Shown piece by piece: positions 1-6,802 of a stretch of DNA of 18,316 nucleotides (its first letter is position 1; the number at the start of each line of letters is the position of its first letter). The stretch covers positions 1 to 18,316 of the forward strand of contig DDLU01000164.1 of assembly GCA_002340305.1 (NCBI GenBank), given 5' to 3'. Made by a program: the position numbers and the translations under genes. The notes beneath the pieces were generated by a model. It was not told where the DNA came from. It saw nothing but the letters and a program-made list of their open reading frames with translations, and did no database searches. The DNA comes from Desulfovibrio sp. UBA2564 (GTDB lineage: Bacteria; Desulfobacterota; Desulfovibrionia; Desulfovibrionales; Desulfovibrionaceae).

Positions 1-776
1 AAAACAGAGCGTGCAAGCTCATTCCATTCGCGAGCCTGTCCGGTTCCGATATTGAAGATACCGTTAGCCTGCGGGTTCTCAAGGAACCACCACATAACGT
101 CAACGCAGTCCTTGATGTATACAAAGTCACGCTTCTGTCCGCCGTTGGGATATTCAGGCTTGTAGGACTTGAACAGCTTCATCTCCTTGGTTTCACCAAT
201 CTGGTGGAAAGCCTTGCAGATAACGCTCTTCATGTCGTCTTTATGATATTCGTTGGGTCCGAATACATTGAAAAATTTGAGACTGACCAGCTTGTCGAGC
301 ACTCCGCCGCGCTTCGCCCAAAGATCGAAAAGCTGTTTGGAGTAGCCGTACATGTTCATGGGCTGAAGGCGGTCAATGCCATCATGATCATCATCAAAGC
401 CAAAGCGGCCGTCACCGTAAGTTGCGGCACTGGAAGCGTTGATGAAGCGTACATCGTGCTGGAGGCAGAAGCGGCAAAGCATCTGGGTATAACGGTAGTT
501 GTTTTCCATAAGGAAATCCGCATCCTGTTCTGTTGTGGAGGAACAGGCACCCATATGAATTACTGCATCGGTTTTGAAAGGATCATCACCTTCAAGGATA
601 AATTTGAAAAACTGATCTCTGTGAATGTAATCTTCGTAACGAAGGTTAACCAGATTCTTCCATTTCTCAGTTTTCGCAAGGTTGTCAACGATCAAAATAT
701 CGTCGATTCCCATCTGGTTTAATTTCCAAACCATGGCACTGCCGATGAATCCGGCGCCGCCAGTTACAATATACAT
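1..776 (-). CDS. hldD: ADP-L-glycero-D-manno-heptose 6-epimerase, 3' part cut by window edge
   Basis: Catalyses the last step of ADP-heptose synthesis for the LPS inner core, in the cytoplasm and with bound NADP. Reading leftwards from ATG at 776 the frame stays open to the window edge, giving 258 codons of a family usually about 310-330 residues, so only the C-terminus is missing. The N-terminus carries the Rossmann motif TGGAGFIG (residues 5-12). The SDR catalytic pair is seen as Tyr143 and Lys147 (YGYSK), preceded by the family's NASSAATYG stretch. A GGAG ribosome site lies 7 bp upstream (tggagaaatatATG), and no earlier methionine is plausible because the nucleotide-binding strand starts at residue 2. 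Related extended SDR epimerases are the alternative, but the SSAATYG and MNMYGYSK segments fit HldD best. Confidence 0.92.
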   Translation of the reverse strand, partial: MYIVTGGAGFIGSAMVWKLNQMGIDDILIVDNLAKTEKWKNLVNLRYEDYIHRDQFFKFILEGDDPFKTDAVIHMGACSSTTEQDADFLMENNYRYTQMLCRFCLQHDVRFINASSAATYGDGRFGFDDDHDGIDRLQPMNMYGYSKQLFDLWAKRGGVLDKLVSLKFFNVFGPNEYHKDDMKSVICKAFHQIGETKEMKLFKSYKPEYPNGGQKRDFVYIKDCVDVMWWFLENPQANGIFNIGTGQAREWNELARSV

Positions 777-846
777 ATATATTTCTCCAGCTATTTTAAG
801 CAGATACAAATATCTATTAATACTATCATACAATATAAGTTGCCGG

Positions 847-875
847 ATGTTACTTATTTTTCAGACACTTTTCAA
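847..875 (-). promoter_or_regulatory. Candidate sigma-70 promoter for hldD
   Basis: On the minus strand a TTGAAA box (875-870) is followed after exactly 17 bp by TAACAT (852-847), matching the -35 and -10 consensus at 5/6 and 4/6 positions. Transcription would begin near 840, giving a leader of about 65 nt before the hldD ATG. Inspection only; the surrounding DNA is AT-rich, so chance matches are likely. Confidence 0.35.
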
Positions 876-997
876 CTACAATTAAGTTAAAAGAGCTGAT
901 TTACACCAAATTTCAAGCAGAACATCACATTCAACATTGCCGTTTTACCTGAAACAACACTTTTTAAATAAAAACCCACCAAGAAACAAACAAATCG

Positions 998-1011
998 TGT
1001 TGTAAACAACA
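998..1011. promoter_or_regulatory. Palindrome TGTTGTAAACAACA, possible operator
   Basis: Perfect 6-bp inverted arms (TGTTGT / ACAACA) around a 2-bp AA centre, in the divergent intergenic region roughly 75 bp upstream of the candidate promoter of the cysteine desulfidase gene. It could bind a dimeric regulator. It does not match Rex, FNR or HcpR consensus sites as I know them. Confidence 0.22.
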
Positions 1012-1083
1012 AAACGAATACAAATTACACATCATATTATACATTACAAATCAAATTTAACTATACAAACATTGTTTTTAATC

Positions 1084-1111
1084 TTGATTCGTTTTATCTT
1101 CTTACTATGTT
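1084..1111 (+). promoter_or_regulatory. Weak candidate promoter for the cysteine desulfidase gene
   Basis: TTGATT (1084-1089), a 16-bp spacer, then TATGTT (1106-1111), each 4/6 to consensus. It would give a leader of about 110 nt. Low specificity in this AT-rich DNA. Confidence 0.2.
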
Positions 1112-1228
1112 TATTAAAACAAAATGTTTATTATGATTTTTTCTAGACTTTATTTACAAGTGTAGTTTTCCAGTGCTGGCAAACGAGTAATTCAACATCA
1201 AAGCAACACCTTAAAAACCGAGAGTATC

Positions 1229-2548
1229 ATGACGTATTCAGTTAAAGAAATCCTGCACCTTGAAGTATCTCCGGCACTGGGCTGTACAGAGCCGGTAGCA
1301 ATTGCTCTTGCCACCGCTGCAGCAGCCTCGGTCATGCCCGGTAAAAGGCCGGATAAGATTGAAGTCTGGGTAGACCCGAACATTTATAAAAACGGACTTG
1401 CTGTAATCATCCCTGGTACAGGAGGCCTGAACGGGCTTGATACGGCAGCAGCCCTGGGGGCCCTGCACGGCGACCCCTCCCTCGGCCTTGAAGTACTCGA
1501 ACCTCTGAATGAACACGGCACCAAGGATGCCTGTAAATACAAAGACACCCATCCCGTCACTGTAAATCTTCTTGAAGATAGGCACGGCATTTATGTTCGC
1601 GCTTTGCTGACTTTTGGATCAAACATAGTTGAGACAATTATTGAAGGTGTCCACGACAATATAATTTCCCTGACTATTGACGGTGAGCCTGTCAAAGACT
1701 CGAATCTGGTCAAAAACCATCAGGCTCAGAAAGCTGATGTTTCTAAACTTGAGGATTTCATCAAAACGCTCTCACTTGATGACCTTGTTGACATGATCAG
1801 CGATCTTGATGATCAGGATTTTGAATTCCTTAAAGAAGGGGTCATCTACAACATGCGCCTTGCAGATTACGGACTTAAGCACGGCTCCGGGCTTGGAGTT
1901 GGTGCAACCTTTGAAAAACTCGCACGAATGAAAATTTTAAGCAGGGATATGATCCTCTCGGCACGCATCATCACCTCTGCGGCATCTGACGCAAGAATGG
2001 GCGGCATTAAACTTCCGGCTATGAGTTCCGGTGGTTCAGGGAACCATGGACTCACTGCCATCCTGCCCATCCATGCTGTCCGCGAATACGTGGATTGCTC
2101 CGAACGGACCATGCTGGAAGCAATCGCTCTCAGCCATCTCGTAACTGCCTACGTCAAAGCGCAAACAGGACGACTTTCAGCAGTTTGCGGCTGTTCAGTA
2201 GCAGCCGGGGCAGGAGCAACTGCCGGGGTAACGTATCTCATGGGCGGCACCACCAACCATATGGCAGGTGCCATCACCAACCTGACCGAAGATCTCGCCG
2301 GAATTATCTGTGATGGAGCCAAATCCGGCTGCGCACTTAAGCTGGCAACAGCAGCCGGGACAGCTGTACAGGCCGCACTATTCGCCGTTCATGGCGTAAA
2401 TGTACACTCCACCGATGGCATCATCGGAGTTTCTCCAGAACAGACCATGCAGAACATCGGAACGTTAAGTACGCAAGGAATGATTGATACAGACCGCACC
2501 ATTTTGAAAATCATGCTTGAAAAGCACTTTGCCAACGCAGAAATCTAA
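1229..2548 (+). CDS. cyuA: L-cysteine desulfidase family protein (UPF0597 / serine dehydratase alpha-like)
   Basis: Likely breaks L-cysteine down to sulfide, ammonia and pyruvate with an iron-sulfur cluster in the cytoplasm. The 439-residue length and the architecture match the CyuA/YhaM (UPF0597) family. The N-terminal motif SPALGCTEPVAIA carries the conserved Cys19, equivalent to the catalytic Cys25 described for the Methanocaldococcus jannaschii enzyme. The C-terminal half contains SGGSGNHGL, a CGC pair (Cys320/Cys322) and ICDGAKSGC (Cys361, Cys368). The 7-residue spacing of the last pair equals that of the archaeal [4Fe-4S] ligands. The ribosome site is weak (GAGAG). The gene stands alone with no transporter or regulator beside it, so cysteine catabolism as the physiological role is inference; a related beta-eliminating activity on another amino acid is possible. 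Confidence 0.86.
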   Translation: MTYSVKEILHLEVSPALGCTEPVAIALATAAAASVMPGKRPDKIEVWVDPNIYKNGLAVIIPGTGGLNGLDTAAALGALHGDPSLGLEVLEPLNEHGTKDACKYKDTHPVTVNLLEDRHGIYVRALLTFGSNIVETIIEGVHDNIISLTIDGEPVKDSNLVKNHQAQKADVSKLEDFIKTLSLDDLVDMISDLDDQDFEFLKEGVIYNMRLADYGLKHGSGLGVGATFEKLARMKILSRDMILSARIITSAASDARMGGIKLPAMSSGGSGNHGLTAILPIHAVREYVDCSERTMLEAIALSHLVTAYVKAQTGRLSAVCGCSVAAGAGATAGVTYLMGGTTNHMAGAITNLTEDLAGIICDGAKSGCALKLATAAGTAVQAALFAVHGVNVHSTDGIIGVSPEQTMQNIGTLSTQGMIDTDRTILKIMLEKHFANAEI

Positions 2549-2665
2549 GATGAACCATAAAAATAATACAAAACTGTTGATAAAGACCTCTCCATGCCTT
2601 AATTTTGGTAGAAGTAAATAATGCCGTTAAATAACCGTTAACCTACTTACCGGAGGACTTTTATA

Positions 2666-3742
2666 ATGCATAACAGAAAAGTCGTATTAATCCTGACAGT
2701 TGCCTTAGCCGCTCTTCTGGCCTTCGGCTCGCTTGCTCTTGCTGAATCCCACATTATCCTAAAACCCAAAGTTGATGCGTTCGCATATTTTGTAGACACA
2801 TCTCCCTCCATGTCCCAGACATACGGCTCTACCGGCACCCCTAAAATTATTGCCGGACTCAACGCACTGAAAAGACTAAACAACGTTGTTCCCGAACTGG
2901 GCTACGACTCTGCGCTATACGCAATGCCCGATTTTGCAACATACTCACCTAAATCCATGTTCACCAGAGCTGCCATGGCGAAAGGCCTTGCTTCTGTCCC
3001 TAGTGAACTCCCCTTTTTCCAGTCCACTCCCATGGGTAAAGGCTTTGCCGATCTCGACAAAGTACTTAAAGGATGGGACGGAAAATTTGCAGTTATCTTC
3101 GTATCTGACGGTCTGACCAACTCCGGTCGCAATCCTTCACTTATTGTCTCCGACATGGCGAAAAAATATGGTGACCGCTTCTGCCTGCACATCATCAGCG
3201 TTGCAGATACTGCAAGCGGTAAGGCCACCCTCAAGCGTCTTGCCAGCAAGACTCCCTGTGGCGTTTACGTTGACGCAAACGCACTTGCCGACAAGGCAGT
3301 TCTCGATAAGTTCGCTCAGGATGTATTTTACACTCAGGAAGAAGAACTCATTGTTGAAGTAGTCGAAAAAGTTATCATCGCTGCTCCGGTTGTACCTGTT
3401 CAGGAAAAAATCGTTTTCCGTAACTTCAACTTCGGTTTCGACAAGTACAAAATCACTGACGAAATGATTCCTGCCCTGACTGAAGCAGCAACCATGCTGG
3501 AAGAATTCCCCAACCTCAATGTTATGGTTGGCGGTCATACCGACTCCTCCGGCTCTGAAGCATACAATCAGGGTCTCTCCGAGCGTAGGGCCAAGTCCGT
3601 TGCCGACTGGCTTGCAGCTAACGGCATCGCTCCTGAACGCCTCCAAGTTAAAGGCTACGGCGAAATGAACCCCAAGTATGACAACAAAACCAAAGAAGGA
3701 CGCAAACTCAACCGCCGCGTTGAAATTGATGTAGAAGACTAG
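2666..3742 (+). CDS. Exported von Willebrand factor A / OmpA-domain protein
   Basis: A 358-residue envelope protein. Residues 1-26 form a signal peptide (basic start, hydrophobic core, LALA cleavage site before Glu27). A von Willebrand A domain follows, with the metal-ion-dependent adhesion motif DTSPS at residues 44-48 and a strand ending in VSDG. After a hydrophobic, valine-rich linker the C-terminus is an OmpA-like peptidoglycan-binding domain: GGHTDSSGS with Asp293, then NQGLSERRAKSV with Arg308, and a terminal NRRVEI. No beta-barrel is visible, so it is probably a periplasmic protein holding on to the cell wall. A strong GGAGG ribosome site (2652-2656) fixes the start. Its partner is unknown; the VWA domain suggests protein-protein binding. 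A Rho-independent-type hairpin follows 18 bp after the stop codon. Confidence 0.88.
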   Translation: MHNRKVVLILTVALAALLAFGSLALAESHIILKPKVDAFAYFVDTSPSMSQTYGSTGTPKIIAGLNALKRLNNVVPELGYDSALYAMPDFATYSPKSMFTRAAMAKGLASVPSELPFFQSTPMGKGFADLDKVLKGWDGKFAVIFVSDGLTNSGRNPSLIVSDMAKKYGDRFCLHIISVADTASGKATLKRLASKTPCGVYVDANALADKAVLDKFAQDVFYTQEEELIVEVVEKVIIAAPVVPVQEKIVFRNFNFGFDKYKITDEMIPALTEAATMLEEFPNLNVMVGGHTDSSGSEAYNQGLSERRAKSVADWLAANGIAPERLQVKGYGEMNPKYDNKTKEGRKLNRRVEIDVED

Positions 3743-3759
3743 AAGTCTTAAATGATTAT

Positions 3760-3791
3760 AAAGGGTGGAAGTTTCAAAGCTTCCACCCTTT
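3760..3791 (+). terminator. Hairpin after the VWA-OmpA gene
   Basis: Perfect 12-bp arms (AAAGGGTGGAAG / CTTCCACCCTTT) enclose an 8-nt loop, and the right arm ends in TTT. The tail after it is not T-rich, so termination may be partial. It lies directly in front of the ribosome site of the next gene. Confidence 0.65.
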
Positions 3792-3809
3792 CGCAATTTG
3801 GAGAACCAG

Positions 3810-4229
3810 ATGAGATCAGCCCGCAAGCTTTTGACATCACTCTTTATCTGCCTGCTGCTCTGCACAACAGCACAGGCATCCCAGCCCGGCAGCCCGGAAG
3901 AACTGGCCGCATTCAAAAATTTCGCCATCGGCTGGGTAGTCAAGCTCAACAAAAGCCACATCAAGGGCTTCAGCCGCATGGAAATATTACCATTAAAGGA
4001 CGGCACATATCTGGCACGTTACCATGCAATCTCCCCGGATACTGTTTCATGCAAGGTCAAGAAAACCAGTGCTAAAACTAAAGGTATGGTCGGACTGCTC
4101 AAATATATTGAGACTATTTACGAAAGCAGGGGAAAGACTCCGCAAGAAGCACGCGCCAATAAATTCAAGCCTGTAAAAAATATCCGCATTACAGAAATTT
4201 TCAGTAACTCCGGCAAAGGCTGGCGTTAA
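3810..4229 (+). CDS. Small exported protein of unknown function
   Basis: A 139-residue product I do not recognise. The chosen ATG at 3810 is preceded by GGAG 6 bp upstream and begins a clear signal peptide (MRSARKLLTSLFICLLLC, with a TAQA cleavage site near residue 23). A start at 3765 is also open, but it would put the initiation codon inside the upstream hairpin and add 15 residues before the signal peptide. The mature part of about 116 residues is basic with many lysines, contains one cysteine (in TVSCKVKK) and no membrane helix, and looks like a small soluble periplasmic protein. It sits 67 bp after the VWA-OmpA gene and may be expressed with it by read-through. It ends before a strong bidirectional terminator. 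Confidence 0.72.
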   Translation: MRSARKLLTSLFICLLLCTTAQASQPGSPEELAAFKNFAIGWVVKLNKSHIKGFSRMEILPLKDGTYLARYHAISPDTVSCKVKKTSAKTKGMVGLLKYIETIYESRGKTPQEARANKFKPVKNIRITEIFSNSGKGWR

Positions 4230-4248
4230 GCTCTTTTCCAAAGACACG

Positions 4249-4287
4249 AAAATACCCCCTTCCATAGCGAGCGGAAGGGGGTATTTT
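4249..4287. terminator. Bidirectional terminator between convergent genes
   Basis: A perfect 15-bp inverted repeat (4249-4263 and 4273-4287) with a 9-nt loop has a GC-rich core, CCCCCTTCC / GGAAGGGGG. It is flanked by AAAA on the left and TTTT on the right, so each strand ends in a U-run. It serves the rightward 3810-4229 gene and the leftward chemoreceptor gene. Confidence 0.93.
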
Positions 4288-4308
4288 AATTACTTTATAT
4301 TTTCAAAA

Positions 4309-6312
4309 TTACTTGAAACGCTCAACAAGCTTGCTTAGTTGCTGAGCCATATCGGCTACTTCCTGAATGTTACCATTGGCATTCTGAATACCATCGGACA
4401 GAGCCTGTGATAAACTATTGATCTCGGTGACACTGTTGTTGATCTCGTCACTGGTTGCAGTCTGCTGTTCAGCTGCTGTGGCGATAGCCCGGACCATATC
4501 GGCAATGGTTTCAGACTCATTAACAATCTGGTCAAGAACGCCACCTGCACCCTCTGCCATCTGTACGGTGTTTTCAACCCTGCCGCGAACTCCGCCCATT
4601 TCGGAAACAACCTGATCAGTAGACTGCTGAATCATGGAGATAGCTGTCTCAACTTCATTGGTTGCCCCCATGGTCTTTTCTGCAAGCTTGCGGACTTCGT
4701 CAGCAACAACAGCGAATCCGCGTCCGGCCTCACCGGCACGGGCAGCCTCAATAGCGGCATTAAGTGCCAGCAAGTTGGTCTGGTCGGCAATATCATTAAT
4801 TACAGACATAACTTTACCGATATTTATAGCCCGTTCAGAAAGATCGGCCAGCATATCGGAAAGCTTCTCTGTGGTTTCAGTAACAATATGAATCTCGGAA
4901 ACAGTGTTGCTGACCACCTGACCACCGTCACGGGCGACAGAGTTCGCTCTGTCGGAAGCTTCAGCAGTTTCACCGGTATTCTGGGCAACCTCAAGTACGG
5001 TAGCGTTCATCTCTTCCATGGCTGTTGCGACCTGTCCAGTCTGCATGGCAGTGGTATCAACGCCGGAAGTCAATTCATTCATCTGCTGCGAAAGTTCAGT
5101 CGTGTAAGACAGCAAGGCACTTGAGACTTCGGTAACTTCGTTAGCAACTTCAAGCAATGCTGCCTGCTGCTGCTCAATATGTTTGCGGCTGGTTTCTTCT
5201 TCCGTGAGGTCAACCATCACAGCAATAGCACCGACGGTTTCTTCCTCGGCATTCAGCAATGGGCAAACCCGATAACGAAGCGGAAATTCAACTCCATCCT
5301 CACGCGTGAAACGAAGCAGGCCTTCGGGACAATCGCCACTGGCAATTGCAGTTTCAGTAAGCGATTTCCCTTCAATCTTAAAGAAACTTCCTACATTTGT
5401 TCCAAGAAGAGCATCTTCAGGCTTATTGAGAATCCGGCGCATGGGGCCGTTAACAAAATCAATTTTGTTTTCCCCGTCAGTTACAATCATAGGTACGGTG
5501 ATGCCGCTGAGAACGCCGCGGTTGTAGACTAATTGATCCTTGATCTGACGAGCCATTTCGCCAAGGTGATCCCCAAGAGAACCAAGTTCATCACTACTGT
5601 TAACTGCAAACCGGGCATCAAGATTACCTTGTGCAAAATCGCTGGTAGCATCGGAGATAACCTGAATACGGTTAACAATTGATCTACGCATGAAAAAAAG
5701 CAGCGCAGCAAGCAATGAAACAAAACCACCGAAAGAAAGTCCCGCACCCTTTAACTGGGAGACATGAAATGCTGCAAACTGGGGCGATACATCTTGTACC
5801 ATAACCAGTGTGCCCAGCACAGGCTGCCTTCTACCGTGGCAATGGTGGCAGGTCTTTTCATTCTTGATGGTTTCTACCTCGACAAAAACTTCCCTGTCGC
5901 CAATTTCAGAAAGGATTCCATCCTTAAGAGGATTTTTAAGACTGCGATTGATAAGGGCGTTAATTCCTTCACCGCTAATTTTTGAATCAATATCGGAACG
6001 GATGTCTCCCTTGTTTGTGGAATATGTAATGTTGCCTTTAAAGTTGGTCAGGTAAATTTCAACATCAGGATATTTTTTGGAAACTGTGGCAAACTTTTCT
6101 GTTGTAGCCCTGTTATCACCTTTCGCCATCGGTTCACGGATGGCGAGCTGCAACATGTCCGAAGTTTTGTAGGCATTCCTTTCAATCTCTTTCATCATCG
6201 TAGTTCGCTGCCAGAAAGAATTCGCCAGAAAGAGGCCTATAAATACAGTCGCGGTAAGCAGTGATGTCAAAACCAGAACTTTGTTGCCGAGGGAGGTCTT
6301 AATAAATTTCAT
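4309..6312 (-). CDS. Methyl-accepting chemotaxis protein with a periplasmic c-type heme motif and a PAS domain
   Basis: A 667-residue membrane receptor that should signal to CheA. Order: transmembrane helix 1 (about 12-34); periplasmic sensor region with one CHHCH heme c attachment motif at 155-159; helix 2 (about 190-208); HAMP (about 209-262); PAS (about 268-380, starting near VPMIVTDGENKIDFVN); and a methyl-accepting signalling domain with the conserved hairpin tip ending RAGEAGRGFAVVADEVRKLA. ATG at 6312 is chosen because GGGGGG lies 5 bp upstream and the membrane helix starts soon after; ATG at 6333 is open but would overlap the preceding gene. No CheR-tethering pentapeptide is seen at the C-terminus. 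A heme c in the periplasmic domain recalls DcrA of Desulfovibrio vulgaris, an oxygen/redox chemoreceptor; the signal sensed here is inferred. It follows the cytochrome gene by 10 bp, implying one transcript. Confidence 0.92.
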   Translation of the reverse strand: MKFIKTSLGNKVLVLTSLLTATVFIGLFLANSFWQRTTMMKEIERNAYKTSDMLQLAIREPMAKGDNRATTEKFATVSKKYPDVEIYLTNFKGNITYSTNKGDIRSDIDSKISGEGINALINRSLKNPLKDGILSEIGDREVFVEVETIKNEKTCHHCHGRRQPVLGTLVMVQDVSPQFAAFHVSQLKGAGLSFGGFVSLLAALLFFMRRSIVNRIQVISDATSDFAQGNLDARFAVNSSDELGSLGDHLGEMARQIKDQLVYNRGVLSGITVPMIVTDGENKIDFVNGPMRRILNKPEDALLGTNVGSFFKIEGKSLTETAIASGDCPEGLLRFTREDGVEFPLRYRVCPLLNAEEETVGAIAVMVDLTEEETSRKHIEQQQAALLEVANEVTEVSSALLSYTTELSQQMNELTSGVDTTAMQTGQVATAMEEMNATVLEVAQNTGETAEASDRANSVARDGGQVVSNTVSEIHIVTETTEKLSDMLADLSERAINIGKVMSVINDIADQTNLLALNAAIEAARAGEAGRGFAVVADEVRKLAEKTMGATNEVETAISMIQQSTDQVVSEMGGVRGRVENTVQMAEGAGGVLDQIVNESETIADMVRAIATAAEQQTATSDEINNSVTEINSLSQALSDGIQNANGNIQEVADMAQQLSKLVERFK

Positions 6313-6322
6313 AGCATCCCCC

Positions 6323-6802
6323 CTAGTGTGCACCGCCGAAAATCAGCGGCTTGTAGTTGAAATTGTTGACTCGTTCAGAGTTGTGACAGACTTCGCATTC
6401 TTCAATGGTCATTTTTCTTTTTATCAAATCAGGATCACCGTCTTCGGCATGAAGGGATCCGGGACCATGGCAGACTTCACATCCTGCATTAGCAAGATGC
6501 GGAGTCTCTTCAAATGAAATAAAACCTCCGGGCTTCCCGTATCCGGTGGCATGGCAAGTGAAACACTCCTTAAGTTCATCGGCTTCCAGATCGGATGCCA
6601 TAATTTTTACTCTTTTGCTCGAGTGCGCCTTTTTAGAAAATTTTTTGTAATTGTGGTACTCAACTTCATGACATTCCTCGCATGCCTCAGAGCCCACATA
6701 TACAGCTGAATCCGTAATACCGTATCCGGCAAACGAACAGCTTAACACAACAATCACCGCCAGAATCACCCCAATCCTTACGGTAAAACCTCTATCAGAC
6801 AT
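6323..6802 (-). CDS. Small tetraheme cytochrome c (cytochrome c-554-like)
   Basis: A 159-residue exported electron carrier with four CxxCH heme c motifs at residues 41-45, 80-84, 108-112 and 136-140. Non-motif histidines (for example 50, 60, 102 and 118) could be sixth ligands. Residues 1 to about 26 are a basic-then-hydrophobic signal sequence, as heme attachment requires export. VLSC (Cys22) could be a loose lipobox, so lipid anchoring is possible but not certain. The start at 6802 has GGGG 5 bp upstream; ATG at 6844 is also open but would add 14 polar residues before the signal peptide. The motif spacing and the CHGPGS segment after the third motif resemble the cytochrome c-554 family. Its stop codon is 10 bp before the heme chemoreceptor start, so the two are probably cotranscribed; donor and acceptor are unknown. 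Confidence 0.88.
   Translation of the reverse strand: MSDRGFTVRIGVILAVIVVLSCSFAGYGITDSAVYVGSEACEECHEVEYHNYKKFSKKAHSSKRVKIMASDLEADELKECFTCHATGYGKPGGFISFEETPHLANAGCEVCHGPGSLHAEDGDPDLIKRKMTIEECEVCHNSERVNNFNYKPLIFGGAH

Larger units (their letters stand above)
777..1228. other. AT-rich divergent intergenic region
   Basis: About 450 bp between the divergent hldD and cysteine desulfidase genes. I see no gene here. It is A/T-rich, and in 901-1080 the plus strand is depleted in G (11 G against 38 C by my count). It contains a candidate promoter in each direction and a 14-bp palindrome at 998-1011. Confidence 0.7.

Noticed and set aside
204..722. Plus-strand open frame of 172 codons
   Set aside because: It is antisense to hldD, whose nucleotide-binding and catalytic motifs are clear.
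2577..2605. TTGATA and TAATTT as the promoter of the VWA-OmpA gene
   Set aside because: The spacing of 17 bp is right, but the -10 box matches consensus at only three positions.
3137..4006. Minus-strand open frame of 289 codons crossing the VWA-OmpA gene and the small exported gene
   Set aside because: It runs through a hairpin terminator and two well-supported genes with signal peptides on the other strand.
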